A DNA stretch of 64,000 nucleotides from Flammulina velutipes (lineage: Eukaryota; Basidiomycota; Agaricomycetes; Agaricales; Physalacriaceae): the NCBI GenBank assembly GCA_011800155.1, contig CM022378.1:1178001-1242000 (forward strand), given 5' to 3'. A program made the translations under genes and the position numbers. How positions within the stretch are numbered: position 1 is the stretch's first letter; each line of letters opens with the position of its first letter. Positions 1 to 12,216 of this stretch are shown here, in pieces. The notes beneath the pieces were generated by a model. The model did no database searches, was not told where the DNA came from, and saw nothing but the letters and a program-made list of their open reading frames with translations.

Positions 1-1426
1 TCCGAGTCGATCTACGAACCGAACGTGGTAGGCGCCGCCGCGTAAATCCTTTCGTCGCACGGTCGTATGCTGGTGTGATGTACTGTGCGATGAGGTGCAT
101 CGGAGGATACCATATCAGGTAGCCAACGAAGAATGTGATACATCTGAGTAATTCCGGTGAATTTAAACTCTACAGAGTGGAATATATACACGCACATGGC
201 TATTAAGAATATCGTAGCAGCATTTCTACGTGATTCGTGCGTTGACGGTGGTTGCAGCTTGCTTCCGTCCGGAGGCTTGTCTCCGTCCGAATTAGAGTCA
301 GAGTCAGAGCCAGAGTCAGTGAAGGCGAACTCTTCAATGATCTCTGGCATCGCGGACTTCGGAAGGCTGCAGCCATATTTCGTAGCCCACTTGAAGAAGT
401 GGACATCCTTATGTCTACTGACGAATTCGGGAAGACTGCGCATCTTGGTCTACATGCAGGATTGAGTCAGTTCAAGAATGGCTGAAACTCGGAGGCCCGC
501 ATACATCGTCTATATCAGGATTACATATGAAGTTGATCTCGGAATATTGTTGTCGGCCATGAGTATCGAGTCCTCCTGGTATCTTCAGATTGAGGTGGCC
601 TTGGGTCGAGGCCAATGAGCGGAGGTTTGTTCAGAAGGCAATAGAAACGCTTACCATCCTGCCCGATTGAGTATGAATATTTCTCATCTCTGTAGAGGCC
701 CGGTAGATTAGAGCCCATCACAAATGAAGCTACAGATATAGCATCTAAACCTTAGTTTGATTATATCCGCCTCGTCATTGATAAGATGAAACGCAAACCG
801 ATGTCACGTCTATCGGTAGCACAGATCCATGTATTTTCTCGACACTAAACATTGTCTTTAGAGTGAGCCTTGTAAACGCCACACAACGTACCGCATGATC
901 TGCCGGTGGATGCAATCCGAAGCGATAAGACAACTGGTGCCCGGATTCATCGATGTTGGAGAGTACGCTCATAGATTTCCGAGATAAGACGGGACATAGG
1001 TTGTATCTGCTCCCATTGAAAGCGATCAAGCACTCCGAGGTTGATGTCGATCCTAAGGCATCTTCTCTGATAGGAATAACATAGGTAGGCGCCGCCCCAC
1101 AGAGACATATTGATTCCAGGTATAATAGAAAATGAAGCCACATATTCTGGGCTAGATGAGAGAAGGATGTGAGCACGCTATCGCAAAGGCTGGGTTCTTA
1201 GACTCTTGACCATGTTCCTGTGATGCGACAATTCCGAGGCACGAGGCAGAGGGTCCGTGAGAAAGAATTAATTAACTACGGCCCTACCGGGCCGGGACCA
1301 ACGAGAAGAGTCAAGACGCAAAAAAGTTGAAATCATCATAAAGGTCAATTAAATTGTAGTACAGCGTCACAATCATTAAAAGGCGGTAGGTCGTAAGGTC
1401 TATGAGTTAATAAAACAAGACAAACC
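1..1426 (-). other. unassigned region with possible minus-strand gene fragments
   Basis: No gene could be assembled here with confidence. Two minus-strand open stretches stand out. The one at about 775-1176 contains a short run (FNG, two residues, YNLCPVL) followed by a Ser/His/Pro-containing stretch, which faintly recalls lumenal mannose-6-phosphate-receptor-homology domains such as that of Atg27; this is a weak impression only. The one at 12-443 carries a Ser/Asp-rich acidic stretch and one hydrophobic segment. They could be exons of a single minus-strand gene running off the left edge, but I could not connect them with convincing splice sites. Confidence 0.2.
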
Positions 1427-4400
1427 TCATACAATAGCGGGACCGCGCATAGTCAAGGTATTGGTTCGCGATCCCATTTCCACTCCCATCCGCACATTCA
1501 TGCCTTGCACATGATATTGCTCACCCACAATCTCCTTGACTGCCAGCATCAACCTATCCAGTCGGCTGACAATGGCAAACGCAGTCGTCGCTGCAACACA
1601 GAACATCCTAAAACAGTATTAGTCTTTCCAATCCTGCAGACTCGTTTGGTGACATACTGATATTGCTCATCCTCTAACGTCTCGATTGTCAGACTCCTTG
1701 GAAGTCCGAAGTCTTCTTCAGCCTCTTTATGTATGACGTTGAACCCATGATACTTCAGCAAAAATCGATCCAGGAGTGGACAAGGCGTTATCTGGGGCAA
1801 AGGCTCTCCTGTACGCAAAGAAGTTGCCATCATACCTTGCAGTACGTCAATGAACCTTTCACTCAACACGAACTATAAGCTTACTGATTACAGCCAAAAG
1901 ATCGCCTTGGAAGTTTGGGTCTATGAAGCGAGTTCTTGTGAGGAAGGCGCGAGTCCAAGCGGGCTCCATCCGTTCGATAACGGACATCAGGTGGGACAGC
2001 GAATAAGACAATGATCTGTCGACAGATTAGAATAAAGGCGTCTTCACGCTAGCCGTCAACTTACAATTGGAGTTCCAGAATCTTCTGATATCGCGCTGCA
2101 GGCCATCGACCACGTAACGAGAACTAAGATCAAATGTTAAGTTCAAGTAACCGGCAGCGTAGGCCGTTCGTCATACCTCATAGATAGCGTTGGCTTTTAA
2201 CACAGCGGAGCGATTTAATTTACTTCGAATAGCAATCAGGCTAGTGATGACTTCTTGACTGTCTGCGTCTCTTCTGGTGTTCGCGAATGAGATGATGGCA
2301 CAATAAATCATCCCGAGTTCTGAAGCTGTTGTCGCAAGTAATGTTCTTTGATATCGTCGAATTGTCGTAGAGGGGGGAAGGAAGGAAAATATGCTAATAG
2401 CCAAGGTCAGCAGGATCATAAGCATAAGTTGAGCAGGTAAACATACAATGCTGCCGTGACCCCAGCCGTTACGAGCACAAATCGACGCTAAGGAAGGTTA
2501 AGGTTGGAGTTAGTAGCTCGGAGACATCAAGAAGCGAGAACATACCCAAGCCACATCTATACCAAATCCTGGATTCCCTGGAAGTACAATATGCACATCC
2601 TGATATGAATATCCAACAACCTAACACAATCAGGCGCCGAAATTGATTGAAGTACGCCATGACATACCAGAACCGTCGTTACGAAAAAGATGATGTTCGT
2701 CATCGGAGGACCAGGCCAGTACAGTCTCCCATAGAAAAAGAACGGGAAGCAGACACCAAACACCGCTCCCAATCCATATGGATTACCACGTCCGTCCCCA
2801 CAGGAGATGTACCTGAAGGATATTTGAGAATACGTCGGCAAGACCAAGAGCAAGGTCGTTACCACATCAAAGCACCTACAATACCTCCCGCAAATGTACT
2901 CATCACACGGGCTATCCAACCGAAACTCGTATCTCCCCGGAAACGAGCAAGCGTGAGCTGACTCATGACACTGAAATCCGTTAACAGAAAGTTGTGCGAG
3001 CCGGAACTGAGACGACTGACATGGCCCAAACGAAGCGATTCTCTAGAAGCAGAAAGTCAATGAGATATAAGTGCGCAAAATGGATGCTTACTATAAGCAA
3101 ACGGGGCGGTTTGCTTTAGAAAGGACGGGATACACATAATGACTGTGAATAACGATTAGTTCTTTGTTGGCCAACGTTGGAAAGAACACCAACTCGTAAG
3201 CACGCCAGCCTTCACAGCATACAGCGCATTTCCACCTCCAAAGCCTTTCACAAACAAGTATGTCTTGTTCATGACCCATTCGAATGCGTTTTTCGGCGGT
3301 AAAGCGTCCGGATCCCTTCGTTTCGCGATACCCAAATCATCAAGTACAGCAGGCTCAAGCCCCTGTACTCTCTCCGGATCTTCTTCGTCTTCGTTTATAT
3401 CTGAGATGTTCCAATTTCTCCATCTAAATAATTCGCGGGCCGGCGTCCAGACACGATGCTTCAGCCGCTCCTGTTCTAAGCGAATGATCTCGTCAAGCTA
3501 ATTGAACAATGTTAGCCTGGAACAAAGACATCAGGTGGAATGACTAGTCACCATCTCAATATTCTGGCACGAGAATCGCGTCAGATGATACTGGTAAACG
3601 TAGCAATGAAAGAGATATCGATGACTGGGCGCCTCCAGCTCAATATCAGCCTTTGCCTCCAACGCGCAACGATATGGCTCCAGCACCTCCAATCGCTTGT
3701 CCGCCTTGAACGCCTGCAGTACCGAATCGAGATTGTCCCTGAGGTTCTTAAGATCATCGAACTTGGCTTGCCATTGCCGTTTCTTCTCCTTGCCAGATTT
3801 CCAGAATGCAAAGCGACCCCTGCGCACCTGGCCCAACCACGCAGATACTGCTACAACAGCTCCTTGATTCACTTCGAGAAGCTCGTCGCAAGTGCGAAAC
3901 AAGATATCAGTCGACTGTTGGGTGTGAGTATTGGAGCGGGGGTCGCGAAACCATGTTTCCTCAATATCCATATACCGCTGTGATTCGAAGACGCCAACTG
4001 CATGCTCGTTCTTCGGCACACGCGACATGGATAGATGGAGGAGCGAGTGTTGGAGCAAGCTGGAGAAGTGGGGATGGTGCGAATGAGAGCGGGACTGTGA
4101 ATGCGAACGACGTGTGAATGATGGCGCCATGAATGGCCGCTTGGAATGGCGGCTGCTTCGTGTTGGGGTTACGGAGCCGCTTGCAGGAGTCTCATCGTCG
4201 TCGTCGCCTGCTTCGCTGTGGGCAAGCTCTGCCTCGAGAGGGGATTGAGGCAGTTCAAGTACAGGCGTCGTTTGACCAGGTGAGGCAGGAATGGAAGGTG
4301 CAGGAGTGGCCGGAAACTTTTCTCTGGTGGGATCGATGACCATGAAGTAGATTGTGAGGCCGTTAGCACGAACGGCCATTCGTCGAGCTATGGCTTGGAG

Positions 4401-5564
4401 ACCTTTGAAGTCTGTGGGTGCAAAACGAGAGTAAATGAGGTCGGATGAGAGTAGCCGAGCAGATGCAGCAAGAGGCACCAAAGCCGCTTCGGATTGCTTG
4501 ACCGCTTCACGGATGGCCTTTGCAGCAGAGGAGAATGCTTCTGAATTGACTGGATGGTCCTTCAACGTTCTGTGCAGTTCGAGGGATTTGACCAATGGAG
4601 TGAGAACCCCTTGGAGACGCGTGGTAAACTCTGCAGAGATCGTCTGTGGGAATACAAATATCGATACTAAAATGCAGATGGCGGAATGGAAACCGAGGGG
4701 AATGATGATCGCTTTTCCAATCTGCAAGTTCGTTTAGTGGCGCTGATCAGAAAGGATAAAGAAGCGTACTCACGTCGTAATAAGGATAAGGAATCAAAAC
4801 AGATGTTGTGAGAGTGATATCCAAACATATACACGATAGAATGGTTGCAAAAAGATATGGGCCTGGGCCTTGACGAGCGCGGAGATACAACAAGAATGTG
4901 GTCCCAACGAAAATAAAGACCCCCAGTATCACTGTGGGAGCGGGTTCGATGTACTCCCCTGAGGTAGCTTGGATGAAAGTAACACTGTGATTGGTATTCA
5001 CGCGAGCCAAATCCGCTAGGCGAATGCCTAGGCAAGACCATCTACTTGACGTTAGGATGCCATGGACCATCGGATTATGTGCAAAACTTACGCCCACGTG
5101 AGCGCAACGAGACCAACGATGATCAATTCTCGCTCCAGGACGCCCATGAAAGGATCACTCGGTGGTGACAAAAAAGCCGCTAGACATAGTTCAGGTCGAG
5201 GGGAAGTATTGACATCAGATTGTCTTACATATCAGGATGATGAAGCTGGCCTAAGTGGATGTTGAACGAGATAGTGTCGACTCAAAGAAAGTACCCCTAC
5301 CTGGCCCATGTAGATTTCGACAGCAGGGATGATAAACAGAACAGAGGAGACCCAGGCGGCAACGGCGCATCGTATGACCGGTTTGACCTTTGTCCAAGTC
5401 CAATTCTTAGGGATCCATTCTAAATTTTGAGGAAGAGTAAACGTTGATTTCGTCGCGTGCGACTGCGGATTCTTTTCAGATACAGATTCTTCAGGCGAGG
5501 AATCCTTGTCAATGCGAATTCTCAGTCCAGAATCGCGTCGAGGAATGTCTGAAGACGAAGACAT
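1427..5564 (-). CDS. FUSC/ArAE-type membrane transporter (brefeldin-A-sensitivity-like)
   Basis: Predicted multi-pass membrane protein of roughly 1,000-1,100 residues with the layout of fungal putative ER transporters (six-TM N-terminal ArAE_2_N module, central FUSC-like second membrane block, DUF2421-type C-terminus), the group containing yeast Bre4. The start is the ATG at 5562-5564 (MSSSSDIPRR...), followed by a short cytosolic tail and TM segments from about 5350 down. Exons are separated by 45-60 bp introns, for example after YMGQ near 5300 and between GVLT and IIMC near 3210. A large exon (about 4727-3540) encodes the soluble loop with a Ser/Thr/Pro/His-rich stretch. The last exon reads MFCVAATTAFAIVSRLD and ends ...MRGPAIV at 1427. 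All junctions tried were in frame, so the gene looks intact. Substrate unknown; in this family export of aromatic acids or drugs is inferred, not shown. Confidence 0.8.
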
Positions 5565-6235
5565 CCTGGTGGTGGTGGCATGAGTCGAAGGAATCAAAGC
5601 CAAGAGCGTTGGAAGAGTTTCAAAGATTTGCATTACGTCACAGGGTCTTCCCATTTGAGGCAAAATAGCCTTTCGGCAATCTCCGCTTGTGCCACTACCG
5701 ACTTCTAAGCGCAACCAAGCGTCTTATACCTCCAGGATGTCTATGAATACTAAGAACGAAACGTAGAATGCCATGGAATTCATCCCAACTTACGACAAGT
5801 TTTGATACACCTGCGACGGCGACAACGGTGACTGTGGTAATTATCGGGTGGTAATGGCAACAGCTAATGATCGCACCCTGAACGGTATGTAAGTATGGCC
5901 TTGGTACGGTCACGGCGTAAGTAGAGTGAGAATATTTACTGGTATCAGACTGATCAGACAGGAGAATGAAATGTGTGTGCACTCGTCGGAAAATTGTGAG
6001 TATACAGTATCACTTCGGGCCGAATCTATTTTTGAAGGTATGTCATTTGAAGATAGGTCCAGAATGGACACGAAATTATAGCAACTATCCTAGCAGCTGT
6101 GCGTATTCTCTATACTTTAGATGGTAGCTTTTAATACATCAGTGATGATTCGTCGCGATGTATGCCCACAGCCTTCGTTGCGCCACGCAGCCTCCGGCGT
6201 TCGGTTGGCGTGGAAACATCAGCCAGAGCCTCCAG
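5565..6235. other. intergenic, divergent promoter region
   Basis: This gap lies between the start of the minus-strand transporter and the TATA box of the next plus-strand gene. The open frames in it have no splice or codon pattern that supports a gene. Confidence 0.5.
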
Positions 6236-6243
6236 TATAAAAG
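6236..6243 (+). promoter_or_regulatory. TATA box of Gly/Tyr/His-rich gene
   Basis: TATAAAAG lies about 120 bp upstream of the ATG at 6360. It supports that ATG over the longer in-frame ORF beginning at 6162, which would start upstream of the TATA box. Confidence 0.6.
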
Positions 6244-6359
6244 ACCAGAGCTATATTCCTTGGAACCTCAGTAGCTGGTCTATTCATTTAACCGCACGAC
6301 CTCTCACGACTACCGCCACACGACTCGTTCAGCCCCACCCCCTCTCCTTTATTCACGTA

Positions 6360-6677
6360 ATGCACTCCTACATCAGTTCCGCTGGCTCCGGATACATGCA
6401 CCCATCATACGGCAGCAGCTACGGATCATCGTACGGCTATCCCGTCCAGAAATACTATGGCGCGCCCGCCTACGGTTCCCTTTACGGCGGCGGGTATGGA
6501 TCCTCTAGCGCCTACTATGGCGGCGGTGGACATTATGGCAGCCATTATGGCGGCTACGGTGGATCACACTATGGTAGCCCGCCCGTCGTTGTCCTCCCAT
6601 CATCCCGCCATCGCCACCATCATCACCGCCACCATCATCACCGTAGTCATCACCGACGTGGACTTTTCGGCTGGTAA
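6360..6677 (+). CDS. small Gly/Tyr/Ser-rich protein with His/Arg-rich tail
   Basis: Single-exon protein of 105 residues. The first two thirds are built of degenerate Gly-Tyr-Ser repeats (SYGSSYG, YGGGGHYGSHYGG), then a short PPVVVLPSS hinge leads to a tail of alternating His and Arg clusters ending GLFGW. There is no signal peptide or membrane segment. The open frame extends upstream to 6162, but the TATA box at 6236 favours the ATG at 6360. Such composition suggests a low-complexity, self-associating or metal-binding protein; that is inference from composition only. I know no named family for it. It lies in the same direction as the next small low-complexity gene at 7531. Confidence 0.55.
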   Translation: MHSYISSAGSGYMHPSYGSSYGSSYGYPVQKYYGAPAYGSLYGGGYGSSSAYYGGGGHYGSHYGGYGGSHYGSPPVVVLPSSRHRHHHHRHHHHRSHHRRGLFGW

Positions 6678-7413
6678 AGTCAACAGTCAACGTTGGGAGG
6701 ACTTGGGTCAAAGAATGTATAATGCCTTAATGAATTTACGAGATGTCCAATGTATTTTACACCATTTGTTTTCGGCCTAAAACTAAGTGGTATTAGTCGT
6801 TGTAAGTCCGTCAAGTTTACGCCACCCAAATAATACGTATGGGAGATTCCAATGAACGAGCATGCTTACTGTGAGCCCGGACCGTGGGACTCAGTGAACT
6901 TGAAATGAGATCGGAACTCGGGCCGCAAAAGTTTACAAGTTCCCCAGGAATCTCGTCTCTAGCTTGAAATGGTCGCTGTTGGAGATTGTGATTAATCTGA
7001 ATACGTCCAGACAAATGCTGCTCGGTGCTCAATAGCCGGAAAATAGTCGTTATGCCGAGCTTTGATCTAAATATTACCCTCTTCATTGAATAGTACATTG
7101 TCGATGGTCCTATCTTCATTTAAGCATGCACATTGACCATACGTTCACAGCGGGGACTTGCAAGGACCTAGCTGCACATCCAACCAGCGATAGCCGTCAG
7201 GTATAGCTCACAACTGTGGCGCAATTCAAAAATCGTTTTGCACGCTTTGGCGCTTTTGATACACTAGCGTGTTTCGATCTTTATACACTGATTGCAATAA
7301 ACGATACTCATTGCCACAAGCATAATTATATGACCACCTTGTACTTTGTCGAAGGGCCCTTTGTCAAAGGGCACACCGGTGCTTTGACCTGAACAAAGCG
7401 CAGTGGCTTTGGA

Positions 7414-7420
7414 TATAAAA
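7414..7420 (+). promoter_or_regulatory. TATA box of Pro-rich FG-motif gene
   Basis: TATAAAA about 110 bp upstream of the ATG at 7531, a spacing similar to that of the preceding small gene. Confidence 0.55.
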
Positions 7421-7530
7421 CACCCCGATGAATGCATCAACTCGCACACCGCTATAATGTCTCGGCCCACATCTACACAGAAGTATGTCTTTCCTCAGTA
7501 TTTCTATTCATTGGATCTAATCTAAGTAGT

Positions 7531-8327
7531 ATGAATAGCACAACGAACGCAGCGCCTCCGACCAGATTTGCGGGGTTTGTGCTACCTCCGAGTCCCGACC
7601 ACTCCTCTCCATTTAGGAACCCCGCAACTGGGACGACGGAGCCTCTCTTTGACGGCGCGCGCTCGCCATTCAGCAACCCACACGGTGCGACAGGTTCAAG
7701 CATTGATACGTCGAGACCTCTCTTTGGAGATACTTCTTCAACCAACGCGTCTTTCCGCACACCCCCGAGTCTCTTTAGCCGAGACTACACACCGTTCCCC
7801 CCACCTCCCCCGAGTCTCTTTAGCCGAGACTACACACCGTTCCCTCCACCGCCCCCTCGTCCCGCCTTCTCGTTTGGGCAGAACAGGTCCGAGTCGGTCT
7901 TGGCGGATCTCCCTGCAACGACTAGGCCTACTGGGACAGCCCCCGCTGACCCAGTCCTGGATGCCCTTCTTGAAGCGCTCAAGGCGCACCTTCGTACTGC
8001 CCCACCACCAAGAGCTCCAACATCATTATTTGGTCCCGCTCCCAGTGGTTCTAGTCTTTTTGGTCCGATGCCATGGCAGCCACGCCCATTTTCTGGCGAA
8101 AGGGATCCTCCCCCACCGTATCGCGAGTGAGTTGCCCTCCGAGTTCTAAATTGGTTATTTGCTGAAGGTAAACCAGAAGGCGCAGTACTGCCAGAGATGC
8201 GAGAAGCGTCAGCGACTTCTTGGAGAGCTCAAATGCTCCATTGGAAGTCAAACGAGCCTTCTATGACATCCTGCAAACGGTGACAGCAGAGCACCCCGCT
8301 AATTCACGACGAGGTGAAGCAAGGTGA
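7531..8327 (+). CDS. Pro-rich protein with FG-like motifs
   Basis: Two-exon gene, join(7531..8126, 8177..8327), 248 residues. Exon 1 encodes a Pro/Ser/Thr-rich disordered region with several FG dipeptides (PLFG, FSFG, two SLFG) and a perfect tandem copy of a 15-residue unit, PSLFSRDYTPFPPPP (45-bp period, about 7765-7855). It also holds a short helical piece (DPVLDALLEALKAHL). The 50-bp intron (gtgagt...accag) joins a C-terminal segment of ordinary composition (SDFLESSNAPLEVKRAFYDI...) that reads as a folded helix. That change in composition supports the splice; without it translation stops at 8130. FG dipeptides recall nucleoporins, but a nucleoporin role is not established and the protein may be lineage-specific. 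Confidence 0.5.
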
Positions 8328-8694
8328 GCTTTGTGTCGTCTCTTTTTCAGTGCAGCACCATATTGAAGATCGACCAGAGGACCAGTGGATCAAACCGAAT
8401 CGCGCGCCACTTGAGAACAGCTTTATCACTCGTCAAGTCTTTGAACAAATGCGACGAATCATTGATTCGTGGGCCTACAGTTGCCATTCCTTGCCTTCCG
8501 AAACATGTTATGCATTACCAATGTCCTTCCTTCCAGTCCCGTCTCTGTCACATAGAATATGACCGTCTAAACAATGAATAAACACATGCGATTCCGATTG
8601 TGAGATGGTGTTACCAGCAAAATAGTAGTCCGTCGATCCTGTTGAACGAAAGCATCCAAGCACGTCGTTAAAAGCAAGAAGAGAGCAGCGAACA

Positions 8695-9435
8695 TCAAAG
8701 CGAGGTTGCAGAAGTGTAGTGGTCGAAAGGGATCGCAGAAAGCTCCCATAGAATAGGTCTTTGATCTTGAGAGTGAAAGGGATCCTCGTCGGTCGAAATG
8801 GGATTAAAGTAGGATGAAGATAATGGCAAGAGCTGCTGCGTATTCGTTGAAGAGTCGATGGATAGGTCTGAAAGCGATTAGCACAATTCGAAAGGTGGGT
8901 GGATGGCCATACCAGAGTGAGAGCAGGTCACAGAACAGAGAAGACATGTAAAGTTATGGTTGACGTCTGATCCTTGATTGCATTCGACCTTGTCGCCATC
9001 ACTGTCAGGATAGTCTTCAGAGCGAAGCAAGTCGGATTCAGAAACCGGCTCATCGAAAATGGATGTATAGGCAAAGTCGGAGCTCGGAGGATCTGAGGAA
9101 GGTAGTTCTGGTGATGATGGATAGTCCGTGAGCGAAAGCGCTCGATGCAGGTGAGAACGACGAGGAGAAGGCAATAAGGGATTGTTTTCTTTGTTTGAGG
9201 TCGGTGCGTCGACTGGTAGTTCGTAGGAGCCATCTGGAATGTGTGTCTTCCGTCCGCGTCTTTTTCGCTGTCTCATCCTCCACCAAAATGCACCATTGAC
9301 GACGGCACTGTCCAGTCCACGAGCTGCGCACCAAGCTTGTCGAGATTGCGCTGTTGGCATCCTCTTGTCGGTCGCCCAGATAGCCTCCAGCTCTGCTAGG
9401 TACTTGTTAGGGATTCTTCTCTTCGTTATCTTCAT
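8695..9435 (-). CDS. divergent homeodomain-like DNA-binding protein
   Basis: Two exons, complement(join(8695..8867, 8913..9435)), 231 residues. Residues about 6-60 resemble a homeodomain: basic N-terminal arm (KITKRRIPNKY), a first helix (LAELEAIWATD), a second helix after PTAQSRQAW, and a recognition-helix candidate (GAFWWRMRQRKRRGRK). The canonical WFxNRR is replaced by FWWRMR, so the normally invariant Asn is missing. After it comes a Ser/Asp-rich acidic region and a small cysteine cluster (CLLCSVTC). The 44-bp intron at 8869-8912 joins a second exon of clearly coding composition ending HYTSATSL. Without splicing the frame stops at 8878. Role as a transcription regulator is inferred from the fold resemblance. 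Confidence 0.55.
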
Positions 9436-12216
9436 CGTTCGACAAGCAGAGAGATGCGTGGCGTGAGGTCGTGGTGGTCGATGGTTAAGCTTGATTAAGT
9501 CCCTGGGTTGAAAATAATGCGCGACTTATTACATAATAAGGCAATTCTTGAATTCGAACGACCACAGGGAAAAACAGCTGCTAAGCATACGGCCTACAAG
9601 CTATTTCTATGCACATGAAATTAACGCTGCAGCAATACATAAGCTGCTACTCATCACCACGCGTATGTCATGATGTGTGGCGTATCATCATCGCTTGTCC
9701 CTCGCGCTAGGCATATTCGGCAAATACTCCCAGCGTTTCCGCTACTACGTACTACTGGCGGCAATAAATTATGCGTGGGCCTCGATGTGTACTGGTACTG
9801 GCTTCTCTCCAATGTCAACCAAAGCATGACAATTCGGCCAATCCTCAGGTTCAATAAACGCCGAAGATATCCTCTCAGGCTTCAAGCTTCAAGTTCGCTC
9901 ACGCTCGCCCACGAGACAATAAACGGTAACGATCATTACATGAACGCTTCTTTCTTTTCATATCTTGGAAACCAGAGTTGTCATCTTTTAGGTTCGTCCT
10001 CTCTGAGGGTGTATTAACTGTCGATCTCATAAAACAACTCGGGGCCAATGTTAGCGTCTAGAACTCTGGAACGCCCCACAAAGCGGCGCTATTACTGGGT
10101 AACTCCTTCAACCTTATGGTCATGCATGAGATTTGCACTGTGGCGTCATATTCTCTGAAGAAACGCGAGGTGATATCTAGCCGAGATCAGCGCACCGTTT
10201 CCCTCCGGCATTTGCTTAATTCTTTTCTCTTCGCTCTTAACCGGTATAATCACATACGCCGTCTGGCAATCTACTCACAGGGCTCTCTCCCTGTGTAACT
10301 AACGTAGCGCCAGTTATATCTGGCTACACGGCTGTGTCAAATTCCAATACTGAATTTACATGAGCAGGACAAACACGCCCGATTGCCGTTCCTCCAGGGA
10401 TCTTCGGTCTGTGTTATACTTCCTCAGCTATCTGAGCACCGTATAACTGAAATAATCAGGATACGCTCCATCCTCTTCCTTCTCGTATCGAATCCAGTGT
10501 CATGCTCATGTTGCATGTGGCCACAGTGAAATTAACGGCGAGGCTCGCAGGTATCACTCAGGCTGGGACATCTTTCAAATTGCGACCACCCGATGACAAT
10601 CCTTTCGACTTCTGACAAGTGACAATGCCGTGGTCTTGTAATCGGCTTAGCCTCGATGTTTTGGCATCAATTCTTTTTGCCTATGTTCGCCGAAGGATGA
10701 GAACGATCCGCATGAATAGAACCGCAACTAGTGAGCTCTTTTACATCGGTACATTCACTATCTGATTGAGAACTTCCCTCCTACTTCTGCACGCCTCCCT
10801 GAATTTCAAGACTAATCCATTCGGATAGGAGTGTCAGGAGATCCTCCAATAGGTAGCATATTTACCTCTGAGCTTCCTCCTTCCACGGGTGTAATTCTGT
10901 AGGGGGAGCGACGGCCGCATCGATTCAAATGCCATTCTCAGCATTCCCTCCCTTAAACAACCGTCTGGGAACATTTATATCGCTTACACCCTACGATCAA
11001 TCAGTGTGGCGTAGAGCGCTCGCAAGGAGTGGTCAGGCGCTCACGTCGGGCGCGCGCCCACGATTACCCTGAGCTCATCTCACTCGAGAGTCAAGGGCAC
11101 GCATCACCAGGGGTCTTTGGAGGAGCTACAGTGCTTACCAAATCTCCGTTAACAGCTCGTCTCCAACACTTCTCGTGCCTATTGGCTGGGCCGTGGGTAT
11201 GTTTTTCGCCTGTATTTCCGTTAAAAACAGACCTAAGCATCCGCCCTCACCGGAATGACCGCAAACCCGATTTGATTCATGGATCTGTCTCGCAGGGTTC
11301 ACTGGGGAGACGCCAGGGTGAGTTTCCCTATAGAATCGGCATATCCAGACGCGGCACGCCTCCTGCGTATAAAATGCTGGGAGTAAATGGACGTTTGAGT
11401 GTATTCCCTATCTTTTCCCCCTCCATCTTTGAGGTGTCTTTGGTCTGATGCGTGTTGATTTCACAGGTCTGAGGATCTCCCACTAGCGACTGCGACTTCT
11501 ACGAGAAGAATTAGCGTGGCTTTGATTCATTACGATCATTGACGCGCTTTCTTATCGTCAAGTCGCTTGTCGGTAGTGAGAATCCGACATTGACTGTAGT
11601 CGCATTGCATGTTGAACCGTTTGACATTTCATCACTTCATCTACGTCTATTACTACGAAAGGAGCATCAAGTAGTCATAGACTAAACATATATACACTAC
11701 TGCTCTGATACCGTACGCTTTCTTCTTATGAAGAGTATCTTCACACGAGTCTGAACTTGCTTCCACTCATTCGGAAGTACCCGAAGCCCCTAAACACGGT
11801 CAGAATGACGCACATGAAGTCACAGAGAATCGAGAGATCACCTGAACAGTTTCAAGGCTTACTGTAAATGGCCACTGCGAATACATTTATGGATCAATCT
11901 TTTGTGCTATTATATCAACAAAGCGCGCAACGCTCTATCCCAGGGAGCATCGTCTAAGTAAGCGCCATGTATTTCGGCCGCGTTTGCTTTACCCGTCGGA
12001 CGAAAAAACCTATGATATCCACTTTAGAACGTAAAGCACCCACCGTCAACAACTGCGTAAAGGTAACCCGTACTATCATAATGCTTTAAGGAGTTGTAAA
12101 TACTCGGATCTCAGTATTCCGTCTTGTTCGCCAATCAGCTGTAAGCGCTATAAAACATGATCCCAACCCGCACCATAATATGAGCATAGGTATCCCCTTT
12201 CTCATTCTCCCAATTC
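9436..12216. other. gene-poor region, about 2.8 kb
   Basis: No intact gene is visible. Open frames are short and their translations look random. One exception is about 11085-11250 on the plus strand, which reads as a short membrane-like stretch (TLLVPIGWAVGMFFACIS) and then stops. It may be the relic of a transporter gene, but no flanking exons could be joined to it. No repeats or element ends were recognised. Confidence 0.35.
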
